Shown here piece by piece: positions 25,482-35,253 of a stretch of 64,000 nucleotides of DNA (position 1 is its first letter; every line of letters begins with the position of its first letter). This DNA comes from Synechococcus sp. CC9902 (GTDB lineage Bacteria; Cyanobacteriota; Cyanobacteriia; PCC-6307; Cyanobiaceae): assembly GCF_000012505.1 (NCBI RefSeq), contig NC_007513.1, positions 186,001 through 250,000 of the forward strand, in the 5' to 3' direction. The notes beneath the pieces are model-generated. The model saw nothing but the letters and a program-made list of their open reading frames with translations. It was not told the origin of the DNA and did not search any database. The translations under genes were made by a program, and so were the position numbers.

Positions 25482-26674
25482 GCGACGATCTTTGGGTGGT
25501 GCTCCCGCATCTAGGGGCAGGAGGGGCTCAAAAAGTGGCCCTGCTCGCGGCTGAGCGGTATCTGGCCATGGGCTGGAGGGTGCGGTTGGTGACGTTGTTG
25601 CCAAACCAGCCGGTTGTGCATGAATTCCCCGTTGGTTTGGTCCACACCGATCTTGGCCCGGAGGTCGCGTCGCGATGGGCGCTGTTTTTTACCCCCCAGC
25701 GAAGACTGCATCGGCTGGCGGTGAAAGCGATCTTCAGCCTGGGTTGGCCCCTCGTCGCCTTCGCGCCATGGCCGGTTTGGCGTTGGTGTGTGGAGGCGAT
25801 TGGAGGGCCTCAGGCCGAATTGTTGCGTCGCCGCTGCGCTGCCGATCGGCCTCAACGGGTGCTTTCGATGCTTAGTCGCACCAACATCATCAGTTGCAGC
25901 GCGCTTTGGGATCAGCCCTGTCATCTGGTGGTCTCCGAACGCAATGATTTGCGTCGTCAAACCTTGCCGTTCCCCTGGCCGCTGCTGCGGCGCTTGCTGT
26001 ATCGCCGGGCTGATGTACTTACGGCTAACACTCTTGGAGTGCTGGAGAGCCTGGCTGCTCTTGATGGGCTTCGCGATCCGGTGTTGCTGCCTAATCCTTT
26101 ACCCCAGCGCTCCGGGGTCGAGATGGCCCATGCTGAGATGCCACGTCAGGGCTTTATTGCTGTGGCGCGCCTTGTGCATCAAAAGGGATTGGATGTGTTG
26201 ATCGATGCCCTCGCCATGGCCGGTGGAGTAGCGCGAGATTGGCCGCTCACGCTTGTGGGCGAAGGCCCGGAGCGAGAGGCACTCATGGCCCAGGTGGCGC
26301 GCCTGCAGCTCGGGGATCGCGTTCGCTTCCTTGGACACCGCTCCGATGTGCCGCACTTGTTGGCAGAAGCAGCGGTGTTCGTGTTGCCGTCTCGTTTTGA
26401 GGGAATGCCCAATGCCTTGCTTGAAGCCATGGCGCAGGGCCTCGCAGTGGTGGTCAGCGATGCCTCCCCCGGTCCGCTGGAGGAGATCGACCATGGTCGA
26501 AGTGGATGGGTTGTACCCAGTGAGGATGTCGGCGCTCTCGCCCAAGCGCTCGAGTATCTGGCGGCTGATCCATCCCAACGTCAGAGGCTTGGTGGAACGG
26601 CACGGGACCAGGTGTTGTCGCGTGATTGGTCGCAGTTGGCACCGGTCTGGGATGAGGTCTTGGGCGGAACATGA
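25478..26674 (+). CDS. GT4 glycosyltransferase
   Basis: 398 aa, homologous in layout to the gene before it: VVLPHLGAGGAQKVALLAAE at the N terminus and LPSRFEGMPNALLEAMAQGL in the donor domain, with GRSGWVVPSED following. Start ATG overlaps the preceding stop by 4 bp (ATGA), so translation is coupled. Sharing the GGAE/GGAQ and EGMPN patterns with its neighbour suggests that they arose by duplication and now add different sugars in sequence. Sugar specificity cannot be read. Confidence 0.88.
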   Translation: MSDDLWVVLPHLGAGGAQKVALLAAERYLAMGWRVRLVTLLPNQPVVHEFPVGLVHTDLGPEVASRWALFFTPQRRLHRLAVKAIFSLGWPLVAFAPWPVWRWCVEAIGGPQAELLRRRCAADRPQRVLSMLSRTNIISCSALWDQPCHLVVSERNDLRRQTLPFPWPLLRRLLYRRADVLTANTLGVLESLAALDGLRDPVLLPNPLPQRSGVEMAHAEMPRQGFIAVARLVHQKGLDVLIDALAMAGGVARDWPLTLVGEGPEREALMAQVARLQLGDRVRFLGHRSDVPHLLAEAAVFVLPSRFEGMPNALLEAMAQGLAVVVSDASPGPLEEIDHGRSGWVVPSEDVGALAQALEYLAADPSQRQRLGGTARDQVLSRDWSQLAPVWDEVLGGT

Positions 26675-27816
26675 CCCTGCAGCGTGTGCTGGTCTTGGCT
26701 CCAACGCGTCGGGCGGCTTCCGAGACCTTTGTGCGCGCCAATCTTGCCGGTCTTCCCTTCGCGACAACGGCCTACTTCGGTGATGAGCGACCGCTGGGTC
26801 AGCCATGGCGTCTTGTCTATGGCGTTGCTGTGCTGATGAGCAAAGTCCTGACCCGTCTGGGTTGGCTGCGGCTGGCTGGCTGGCCGGCCGCCGTGGTGAC
26901 CAAACTGCTACTGCGACGACATCAGCCGGATCTTGTATTGGTGGAGTTCGGCTTCCATGCATTGCGAGTGATGGAGGCTGCAGCGGAATGCCAGATCCCT
27001 TTGGTGGTGCATTTTCGAGGTTCGGATCTTTCGGCCTGGACCAAGTTCGGTGCCCAGAAGATGCGCTACCGCCGCTTGATGCGGATTGCTTCTGGAGCGA
27101 TCGTGAAATCTCAGCCGATGCGGCAGACCCTGCTGGATTTGGGGATGGAGTCTGAGCGGATCTTGATCAGTGCGTCGGGTGCTAATGCCCAGTTGTTTCA
27201 CTCCAGTGCTCCAGGGTCGGCGCCTCCCGTCTTCCTGGCTGTGGGGAGGTTTGTTGATAAAAAAGGCCCTCTGTACACGATTCGGGCCTTTGCACAGTTG
27301 GTGGGGCAGCATCCCAGAACTGATTTGGCGTTATGGATGGTTGGGGAAGGACCCCTACAGCAGCAGGCCGAAGCGTTGGTCAGGGAGCTGGGCCTCGAGT
27401 CCGTCGTCAGATTTTGGGGTGCCCAGCCCCAGCAGAAGGTTGCTGAACTGATGCGGGAGGTGCGGGGGTTTGTGCAGCACTCAGTTGTGGCTCCCGATGG
27501 AGATAGTGAGGGCAACCCGGTGGCGGTGATGGAGGCTCAGCTCAGCGGTTTGCCCGTGGTAGCTACCCGGCATGCGGGGATTCCTGAGGTGGTGCGGCAC
27601 GGAGAGAGCGGTTGGCTTGTTGCTGAAGCGGATGTGGTGGGGATGGCGGCAGGGCTGCTGCGCCTCGTCGAAGATCCTGGGTTGGCGCAGCGTTGGGGGC
27701 AGGCTGGCCGGCGCCGGATTCAAGAGCGGTTCACGATCGATCACCATCTACGGGATGTGGCGCAGTTTTTACGCGGCATCTCGCCAAGATCCCGTTTTCA
27801 GACGTCCGACCGATGA
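26671..27816 (+). CDS. GT4 glycosyltransferase, colanic-acid-type
   Basis: 381 aa. APTRRAASETFVRANLAGLP at the N terminus resembles the WcaL/AmsK-like group (the SETFV block), and the donor region reads GDSEGNPVAVMEAQLSGLPV followed by VVRHGESGWLVAEAD. It is coupled to the upstream GT4 by an ATGA overlap and to the downstream sulfotransferase by another. Such enzymes add hexoses to a growing exopolysaccharide repeat on its lipid carrier at the inner face of the membrane. Confidence 0.88.
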   Translation: MTLQRVLVLAPTRRAASETFVRANLAGLPFATTAYFGDERPLGQPWRLVYGVAVLMSKVLTRLGWLRLAGWPAAVVTKLLLRRHQPDLVLVEFGFHALRVMEAAAECQIPLVVHFRGSDLSAWTKFGAQKMRYRRLMRIASGAIVKSQPMRQTLLDLGMESERILISASGANAQLFHSSAPGSAPPVFLAVGRFVDKKGPLYTIRAFAQLVGQHPRTDLALWMVGEGPLQQQAEALVRELGLESVVRFWGAQPQQKVAELMREVRGFVQHSVVAPDGDSEGNPVAVMEAQLSGLPVVATRHAGIPEVVRHGESGWLVAEADVVGMAAGLLRLVEDPGLAQRWGQAGRRRIQERFTIDHHLRDVAQFLRGISPRSRFQTSDR

Positions 27817-28667
27817 CGACTCGCCCGAAGCTGTTGTTGATCCGTGGGCTCGGACATAGCGGCACCACGATTCTGGATCTCGCGCTTGGAGCTCATCCCT
27901 CGATCATGGGCCTGGGGGAAGCGGTCCGGATCCTTGAACGTCCTCGACCGGATGAAGCCCAGCGAGGTCCTGCCCAGCTCAGGGGAGATCTGCGGTACGA
28001 ACGTTCCTGCACCTGCGGAAAGTTGGCAGCGGACTGTCCTGTTTGGGGGCCTCTTTTGGATTGGCTGCCAACCCACGACGACTTGCCACTCAAGGCGAAG
28101 TTGAAGCACCTCCTGGCGACGTTGCCGAGCGCGGATCAACCCCGTTGGGTGGTCGATTCCTTCCAAGACGACCGCCTTTTGCCGTTCTGGACAGAGAACG
28201 ATCTTGAGATTCGAGTGATTCATCTCACCCGTGATGTCCGCAGTTGGGTCCATTCCCGATCGCGCAAAGAGCGTCAGCACGGGCGTTGGCTTCCAGAGCT
28301 GCGCCCACTCCTCCGCTGGTGGAGGCTGAGTGCCCGCGATTCCTATCAGTTCAAGGCCCTTGGCAACAGAGTCTTGCGTCTGGGGTATGAGGAGCTGGCC
28401 TTACAGCCTGATGTTGCTCTGCGTCGCGTCTGCGCTTGGCTTGAGCTGCCTTTTGTGGAGACGATGCTCCAGCCCGGAGATCACTCCACGAGCCATGTGC
28501 TGTCCGGTAATCGCATGCGTTTTGATCCGAACCAGCGTCAACGCATTCAGTACGACGGCAGCTGGATGCAGGCTGCTTCGGGATTAACTCACCTGGCGCT
28601 CTGCATTCCGGCTTTATCTCGTCTGAACCGGAGCTTGGTTTATTCCGGTTTGCCACCCAGGGATTGA
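27813..28667 (+). CDS. Sulfotransferase family protein
   Basis: 284 aa. LLLIRGLGHSGTTILDLALG is the 5'-phosphosulfate-binding loop that grips PAPS, and RVIHLTRDVRSWVHSRSRKE is the 3'-phosphate-binding helix with the expected Arg and Ser. The protein also has a CTCGKLAADCPVWGPLLDWL segment with three cysteines, common in this bacterial subgroup. ATG 27813 overlaps the preceding glycosyltransferase by 4 bp, so the sulfate is probably placed on the glycan made by these enzymes. Its last 28 bp overlap the convergent membrane-protein gene. Confidence 0.86.
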   Translation: MTTRPKLLLIRGLGHSGTTILDLALGAHPSIMGLGEAVRILERPRPDEAQRGPAQLRGDLRYERSCTCGKLAADCPVWGPLLDWLPTHDDLPLKAKLKHLLATLPSADQPRWVVDSFQDDRLLPFWTENDLEIRVIHLTRDVRSWVHSRSRKERQHGRWLPELRPLLRWWRLSARDSYQFKALGNRVLRLGYEELALQPDVALRRVCAWLELPFVETMLQPGDHSTSHVLSGNRMRFDPNQRQRIQYDGSWMQAASGLTHLALCIPALSRLNRSLVYSGLPPRD

Positions 28668-30499
28668 CGTCCCCTGTGGCGGTAAATCTTGCCATTATCG
28701 ATATTCGGATTTAAGTCGAAAATTAAGTCGTAGTCCGAAAGATCAATATCAAATTTCTTTAGTCGGCGTCCCGTGTCGATATTAAGGAAAAAGTCTCCTT
28801 TTTTTGGATTGTAAGAGTTTCCCTTGCCAATGCCGTCTTGGATTCTGATTTCCTTTGTGTCTTCATTGAGGTAAATCAGTCGGTCGTATTTAAGCCGTCT
28901 GAGATGGTTATTGTTCCGAAACCAGCCTTTGGTGAAAATCAGATTGATTTCTTCTCCATGAAGACGTGCTGTTTCGGTTACGTCGTCTACGGCGGCCAGG
29001 CTGGCTGCCCATGAATCGTGGGCTGAAGTGATGTCTTTAACCCGATGGACGAATGTATTAGGAAGGCCATCTTCGATTGCCACTAGCGCGATACTGCACC
29101 CGATGCTGAGGCCGGCGGCAACTCGTTGCGTTGTTGCTTTCCGGGGGAGTCGAGGTGCCAGGGTTTCTGTGCAAAACACCATCAAATTCACGATCGCGAT
29201 GAACTGCACGGGTAGGGCCATGTAGTTGCTCGCTTTAAATCCAACGAGGTAAAACAGAACTCCGATGTAGCTCCATGCCGCCAGGTTTATGGCATCGAGC
29301 AAGCTGAATGACCACCGTCTTCGGGCGATCTGTAATGCGCGCAGACAGGAATACCCCAGTAAGAACAGCAAGCGTGGGTCGAGTTGGAGGGCGGCGAATC
29401 TCAGCTCTGAGTCATACCGCTGTTCACCCACGTAATGGCTTGGAAGAACGCTGAGATAGACGAAGCTAAGAAGGAAAAAGATGCTGACCCCAATTAAATG
29501 GATTTCAAGTTGAAATCTGTTGCGACAAAAGATCCCTATCTCGCGGAGTGAATGAAGCCCTGTTCTGCGCTGCTCTTGGATTAGCCCATGGCCCATCACC
29601 CCGAGAGCTGGAATCAAGAACAACAGAATCGCCGTGTCTTTTGTGAAAGCGCCGATCAAGCTGGCGATAATGGCGGCATAGTGATTCTGAACCCGTTGCG
29701 TTTGCTGATAGCGCAAGTAGTTGTAGGTAAAAATTGCAAACAGCAGGACAAGAATCCGTTCGCTGTAAATGAACTGGAAGTAGTTATAAGCGCTGGCAGG
29801 TGTAAATAAGAATAGAATTCCTGTAACTGCTAGTAGTGATGGTATCTGTTTGCGACGAGTTAGCAGTTCAATGATCTTTGTAAGCAGCACTACAGTGGCT
29901 GCTAATTCGATGCAGTTAACGAGTGCCCAGATTTTGACGTAAGGGGTAAACCAGCTGAGGATATGAATATCTTGATGCGCAAGCGGAAAGAATCGGTAGT
30001 CATTCCTCGACATTGTCTCGATTAGGAATGTCCAGCGCAGGGAGAAGTTGTCGAGCAGAAAGCCGCCGACAAGATCGTCGTACCAGCTAATAATTTCTTT
30101 GTAAAACCAGCTGCTCTTGTGGACCACATAGCTGGAGTAAAGGGTGAAGAGTCCTGTGCTAAATGGATATTTTTGGATGGCATTCCAAAGTCGTTGAGTG
30201 ATTGTCTTTGAATGGCTTGTGGGATGACTGATTCGATCGGTATGTTCAGCTTCGACATGGTTGGCTTTGCGGATTCTCCAGCTCATCCAGCCCACGGCGA
30301 TGATTAGAATGCTGATGAAGATTGCATGGGAAATGATGTTATAAGTGAGTGCTAGATCACGGCCAGCATCTGTCGTTGGGATCGGAAAAGATGCTCGGTT
30401 CTCGTCGATCCAGATCCAGGCGATTGCAGCGAGGATGGTTAACACTCCACTGAGTGTTAGGGCTAAACCCATCCGCCGCACGACTATTTGAGAGGACAT
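28640..30499 (-). CDS. Large multi-spanning membrane protein, paralogue of the 11.3 kb gene; possible GT-C glycosyltransferase
   Basis: About 619 aa with around ten membrane helices and a soluble C-terminal domain. Not recognised. It aligns along its whole length with the 11341-13182 product: the shared loop DYRFFPLAHQDIHILSWF, the N-terminal pattern NR..P.P....GR..A, and a C-terminal Y-x-PKxGD with a DG just before it. The start ATG (30499) shares one base with the stop of the upstream sulfotransferase (TAATG), so the pair is made together; a longer frame is possible but would overlap that gene by 31 bp. With kdsA further upstream, the unit points to a sulfated surface polymer. The GT-C assignment is inference from topology and the acidic first loop. 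Confidence 0.78.
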   Translation of the reverse strand: MSSQIVVRRMGLALTLSGVLTILAAIAWIWIDENRASFPIPTTDAGRDLALTYNIISHAIFISILIIAVGWMSWRIRKANHVEAEHTDRISHPTSHSKTITQRLWNAIQKYPFSTGLFTLYSSYVVHKSSWFYKEIISWYDDLVGGFLLDNFSLRWTFLIETMSRNDYRFFPLAHQDIHILSWFTPYVKIWALVNCIELAATVVLLTKIIELLTRRKQIPSLLAVTGILFLFTPASAYNYFQFIYSERILVLLFAIFTYNYLRYQQTQRVQNHYAAIIASLIGAFTKDTAILLFLIPALGVMGHGLIQEQRRTGLHSLREIGIFCRNRFQLEIHLIGVSIFFLLSFVYLSVLPSHYVGEQRYDSELRFAALQLDPRLLFLLGYSCLRALQIARRRWSFSLLDAINLAAWSYIGVLFYLVGFKASNYMALPVQFIAIVNLMVFCTETLAPRLPRKATTQRVAAGLSIGCSIALVAIEDGLPNTFVHRVKDITSAHDSWAASLAAVDDVTETARLHGEEINLIFTKGWFRNNNHLRRLKYDRLIYLNEDTKEIRIQDGIGKGNSYNPKKGDFFLNIDTGRRLKKFDIDLSDYDLIFDLNPNIDNGKIYRHRGRQSLGGKPE

Positions 30500-31326
30500 T
30501 AAGTGCACCATTGTGTAGCGGTGGGCCAATGTCGATCGAGATTCAGCTGAGGCTGCTCTCTGAGCAATGTTCTGTAGGTAGTTGCCTGAGTTTTTCCGAT
30601 TCGCGCCAGGATCTCTTCGGGCACAGGAGTAGTCGAGCTGCTGGCATTCACCTTTTTGGCGATGTCCATCGGCTGATAGGGAAGTGTTAGCTGTTCGTAG
30701 AGATGTTGGTGGCTAGATGCATCAAAGAGTTGCTCGAACAGCATTAGGCAGATGTCCTCTTTGGCGAAGCTTTCGTTGAGGGATCGCAGGGTCCTGACGT
30801 AGTCGCTCCGTAAGCTCGGAGTCCGCTCCAATTTCTCGGCAAGTTTGTGAAATGCCCGCAGTTCATCGGCCGGGTTGAGCTGCTTTTTCTTGCGGAGCTG
30901 CATCCGTTGTTGGGAGAGCAGGCGCTCAATCGGGTCACGCAGGATGAAAACTGGGCAAGTGCGAACGGAGCGTTCCCTGAAGGCATTGCGAATCCATCGA
31001 AGTGTGTTGGCGCTTAGGCAGGAATAGGAGGGTGTGATGTCACCGCTGAGTCGGTACCCAGGTCGATTCAGTAGCCCGGTGAAGTAGTCGAAATACCGAG
31101 TTGGATCTTGAAAGAAGCGCTCGCGACGCCACGTACGCCAGCGCCAGAGAGGAGGTTTTTGGGGGCGGTAGCGGGCGAAGGCGTCCAGGGTTAGCGCATC
31201 GAAGACGTGATATTCCTTGCAAAAGCCAAAGTCCGCGTCTTTGCGGCGGTTGAGCTGATCATGAAGCCAGGAAGTTCCTGCTTTCTGGGCACCCACGCCC
31301 AGTAAGAAAGTGGGATCAGAAGTCAA
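30499..31326 (-). CDS. Sulfotransferase domain protein
   Basis: 275 aa. FLLGVGAQKAGTSWLHDQLN is the PAPS 5'-phosphosulfate loop with its lysine and GTSW, and CPVFILRDPIERLLSQQRM is the 3'-phosphate-binding site. The family includes heparan-sulfate-type and bacterial carbohydrate sulfotransferases. It begins 24 bp after kdsA and its TAA overlaps the start of the large membrane protein gene by one base, so all three are likely one operon. The sulfate acceptor is unknown; the sequence differs from the other sulfotransferase at 27.8 kb, so they probably have different acceptors. Confidence 0.86.
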   Translation of the reverse strand: MTSDPTFLLGVGAQKAGTSWLHDQLNRRKDADFGFCKEYHVFDALTLDAFARYRPQKPPLWRWRTWRRERFFQDPTRYFDYFTGLLNRPGYRLSGDITPSYSCLSANTLRWIRNAFRERSVRTCPVFILRDPIERLLSQQRMQLRKKKQLNPADELRAFHKLAEKLERTPSLRSDYVRTLRSLNESFAKEDICLMLFEQLFDASSHQHLYEQLTLPYQPMDIAKKVNASSSTTPVPEEILARIGKTQATTYRTLLREQPQLNLDRHWPTATQWCT

Positions 31327-31350
31327 GGCGTTTTGTGGGAGGGATTCTCA

Positions 31351-32220
<870 letters not shown>

Positions 32221-32444
32221 TTAGGTGAGCTTACGCGGTTGAACTAATTATTATTCAAAATTTAACTTTATTGAGTGTTGAAGTGATCCCTTGTTTAGAG
32301 ATTGATTAATGATTGCGTATGGGCTGAATTCCTAAAGTCGAGCAGCTGACTTGTTCAGGTACAAAATTATCCTAAGCAATCGAAGTGATTATTCATGGCT
32401 TTGGTGACGCGTCTAAAGTCGTCAACACTAAGAGGCAGTTTTTC

Positions 32445-32474
32445 TTGACAATGCAACGTTTTTGGGCTCATAAT
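32445..32474 (+). promoter_or_regulatory. Sigma-70-type promoter upstream of the helicase gene
   Basis: A perfect -35 TTGACA (32445-32450) and a CATAAT -10 (32469-32474) are separated by 18 bp. Transcription would start near 32481, giving a leader of about 255 nt before the UvrD/PcrA start. Confidence 0.6.
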
Positions 32475-32506
32475 TTTGAGTTTTGCGTTTTAACAAAAAG
32501 GTGTAA

Positions 32507-32725
32507 ATGTTTCCCTTCTCCTTGATTTCGATCTTTCGTCTGCGGCGTTACTACGTTGAATTAAAAGCATTGCAGCCACCCTATTGGGTGCGTTTTGGTG
32601 ACTGCATGTGTCAGGCTATTTCCTCCTCTGTTGTGTATTTTCCCCTGACATTTTGGCTTGGTGTTTGCAGCGAAGCCCTACGCACAGCCCTCTGGTGCGT
32701 ATCGCCTCTTGTTTCTTCGCTCTAA
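32507..32725 (+). CDS. Possible 72-aa small protein or leader ORF
   Basis: ATG follows an AAAGGTG ribosome-binding-like site at good spacing and about 25 nt after the predicted transcription start. The peptide (starts MFPFSLISIFRLRRYYVELK) is basic at the front and hydrophobic in the second half, and ends 10 bp before the helicase start. It is not recognised and may be fortuitous; codon use in the last third looks poor. Confidence 0.25.
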   Translation: MFPFSLISIFRLRRYYVELKALQPPYWVRFGDCMCQAISSSVVYFPLTFWLGVCSEALRTALWCVSPLVSSL

Positions 32726-32735
32726 CGTTCTGATC

Positions 32736-35132
32736 ATGAGCTTTTTGGCCGGCCTCAACGACGCCCAACGCCGGGCGGTGGATCACCACCAGGGGCCTTT
32801 GCTGGTGGTGGCTGGTGCAGGGAGTGGGAAGACGCGTGCTCTCACCCATCGCATCGCCCACCTCATTGGAGAGCACGGAGCCGATCCAGGCCAAATCTTG
32901 GCCGTCACCTTTACGAATAAGGCGGCTCGGGAAATGAAGGAGCGGCTGGAGCTGTTGTTGGCCCAACGCCTGGCCCAGAGTCAATTTGGTCAGCCTTGGA
33001 GCACACTGCCGCCGGTGCAACAGCGGCAGCTGCGATCTCGGATTTATCGGGAGATCACGAAGGAGCTTTGGATCGGAACATTCCATGCCTTGTTCGCCCG
33101 GATGCTGCGCTTCGATATCGACAAATTCCGGGATCCAGACGGACTCACCTGGACCAAGCAGTTTTCGATCTACGACGAAGCCGACGCCCAAAGCCTGGTG
33201 AAGGAGATCGTTACCCAGGAATTGCAGATGGATCCGAAGCGCTTCGAGCCCAAGAAGGTGCGCTGGGCGATCAGCAATGCCAAAAATCAGGGTTGGTTGC
33301 CAGACCAGCTCGAAGCGAATGCGGAAGGTCAGCGCGGCAAGCTCACGGCGGATGTGTATCGCCGTTACCGCAAAGCCTTGGCGGCAAACAATGCCCTCGA
33401 CTTTGACGACCTGTTGCTGCTACCGGTTCAGTTGCTCCAGCAAAACGAACAGGTTCGTCGGTACTGGCATCGACGTTTTTGTCATGTGCTGGTGGATGAA
33501 TATCAAGACACCAATCGCACCCAGTACGACTTGATCAAGTTGCTGGTGACGGATGGCAAGGAGCCGCAGGCCTACGACGACTGGTCTGGTCGTTCGGTTT
33601 TTGTTGTGGGCGATGCCGATCAGAGCATCTATAGCTTTCGTGCCGCCGACTTCACGATCCTGATGGGCTTTCAGGACGATTTCGGTGATCAAGCGCCGGA
33701 TGATGCCACGCGCACGATGGTGAAGCTCGAGGAGAACTACCGCTCCACGGCCACGATTCTGGCTGCGGCGAATGCTCTGATTTCCAACAACAGTGAGCGG
33801 ATCGACAAGGTGCTCCGCCCCACCCGCGGTGAGGGGGAGTTGATCACGCTCACACGCTGCGACGACGAAATTGCCGAGGCGGAGGCGGTGGTGCATCGGC
33901 TCCGCATGATGGAAGCTGCGAATCCCGATCTGAGCTGGGGTGACATGGCGGTGCTCTACCGCACCAATGCCCAGTCGCGGGCCATGGAGGAATCGTTGGT
34001 GCGCTGGGGCATTCCCTACATCGTTGTGGGTGGACTTCGCTTTTACGACCGCCGCGAGATCAAGGATTTGTTGGCGTACCTGCGCCTTTTGGTGAATCCT
34101 GCCGACACGGTCAGCTTGCTTCGGGTGATCAATGTGCCCAAGCGTGGGATTGGTAAAACCACCATTCAGCGCCTCACCGATGCGGCTAATCAGCTCGGCA
34201 TTCCCCTTTGGGATGTGGTGAGTGATGCGGAAGCAGTGCGTTCACTGGGTGGACGCTCGGCCAAAGGATTGCTGCAATTTTGCGAGCTCGTGAATGATCT
34301 GAAAACTCAGGTGCAAACGGCTGCGCCATCGGAGCTGCTCCAGCAGGTGATGGAAAAAAGTGGTTATGTCAGCGAGTTAATCACCGAGGGAACTGACGAA
34401 GCCGAGGAACGCCGTCGCAATCTTCAAGAACTGGTGAATGCTGCTTTGCAGTACCAGGAGGAAAACGACGATGGCAATTTGGAGGGATTTTTGGCTTCTG
34501 CTGCGCTGTCGAGCGATGCCGATAACAAAGACACTGCAGCGGATCGTGTCACCTTGATGACCTTGCACAGCAGCAAAGGTTTGGAGTTTCCTGTGGTCTG
34601 CCTTGTGGGGTTAGAGCAGGGCCTCTTCCCGAGTTATCGCTCCTTGGATGACCCTGCATCCCTGGAAGAGGAGCGGCGGCTTTGTTATGTCGGAATCACC
34701 CGTGCCAAGGAGCGTCTTTTCCTCTCCCACGCCAGCGAGCGTCGTCTTTGGGGTGGCATGCGTGAGGCGGCCGTTCCGTCCGTTTTCCTCTCTGAGTTGC
34801 CCGAGGCGTTGGTGCAGGGTGATCTTCCGCAAACGGGCGGTGCGGCTCTAAGGCGCGAGCGCCGCTTGGATCGACTCACCCGGGTCGATCGCGGCCAACC
34901 CTCATCGGCTCCTGCAAACGCTGTGCGTCGTCGTCAGGCAGGACCAGCCCCTGGCCGTAGTTGGTCTGTGGGGGACAAGGTCACCCATTCCAGCTTTGGT
35001 GTTGGAGAGATCACTCACACCTTCGGTAGTGGTGAAAAAATCTCGATTGCGGTCAAATTCGTGGGAATGGGGCCGAAAATTTTGGATCCACGCCTAGCGC
35101 CGATTGAGCCACTCCCCGACAGTGATGGCTAA
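32736..35132 (+). CDS. pcrA: ATP-dependent DNA helicase, UvrD/PcrA family
   Basis: 798 aa, superfamily 1 helicase unwinding DNA 3'-5' in repair and replication. Motifs in order: Q-motif LNDAQRRAVDHHQGP, Walker A VVAGAGSGKTRALTHR, motif Ia TFTNKAAREMKERL, motif II VLVDEYQDTNRTQY, motif III VVGDADQSIYSFRAAD, motif IV ENYRS, motif V VTLMTLHSSKGLEFP and motif VI LCYVGITRAKERLFL. The C-terminal Tudor-like tail (VGDKVTHSSFGVGEI) is the PcrA interaction domain for RNA polymerase. ATG 32736 is chosen over an in-frame upstream start because conserved sequence begins there. It could also be called uvrD. Confidence 0.95.
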   Translation: MSFLAGLNDAQRRAVDHHQGPLLVVAGAGSGKTRALTHRIAHLIGEHGADPGQILAVTFTNKAAREMKERLELLLAQRLAQSQFGQPWSTLPPVQQRQLRSRIYREITKELWIGTFHALFARMLRFDIDKFRDPDGLTWTKQFSIYDEADAQSLVKEIVTQELQMDPKRFEPKKVRWAISNAKNQGWLPDQLEANAEGQRGKLTADVYRRYRKALAANNALDFDDLLLLPVQLLQQNEQVRRYWHRRFCHVLVDEYQDTNRTQYDLIKLLVTDGKEPQAYDDWSGRSVFVVGDADQSIYSFRAADFTILMGFQDDFGDQAPDDATRTMVKLEENYRSTATILAAANALISNNSERIDKVLRPTRGEGELITLTRCDDEIAEAEAVVHRLRMMEAANPDLSWGDMAVLYRTNAQSRAMEESLVRWGIPYIVVGGLRFYDRREIKDLLAYLRLLVNPADTVSLLRVINVPKRGIGKTTIQRLTDAANQLGIPLWDVVSDAEAVRSLGGRSAKGLLQFCELVNDLKTQVQTAAPSELLQQVMEKSGYVSELITEGTDEAEERRRNLQELVNAALQYQEENDDGNLEGFLASAALSSDADNKDTAADRVTLMTLHSSKGLEFPVVCLVGLEQGLFPSYRSLDDPASLEEERRLCYVGITRAKERLFLSHASERRLWGGMREAAVPSVFLSELPEALVQGDLPQTGGAALRRERRLDRLTRVDRGQPSSAPANAVRRRQAGPAPGRSWSVGDKVTHSSFGVGEITHTFGSGEKISIAVKFVGMGPKILDPRLAPIEPLPDSDG

Positions 35133-35253
35133 TCCCTTGGCTCTGAATCAAGTTCGCTCTTTGGAGGCCATGAATCGTCGTCTTATTGACAGTCATGGAT
35201 TCCTTGGCGCGACCAGGCCAGCGGCTTAATCTCCCCCCAGCAACCAACGGCCC

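Noticed and set aside
26099-26962. Long antisense open frame (287 codons) over two GT4 genes
   Set aside because: It spans the junction of two coupled genes, has no start context and no family resemblance.
32334-32421. CTAAAGTCG repeated twice upstream of the helicase
   Set aside because: Only two 9-bp copies, not in the promoter; could be chance.
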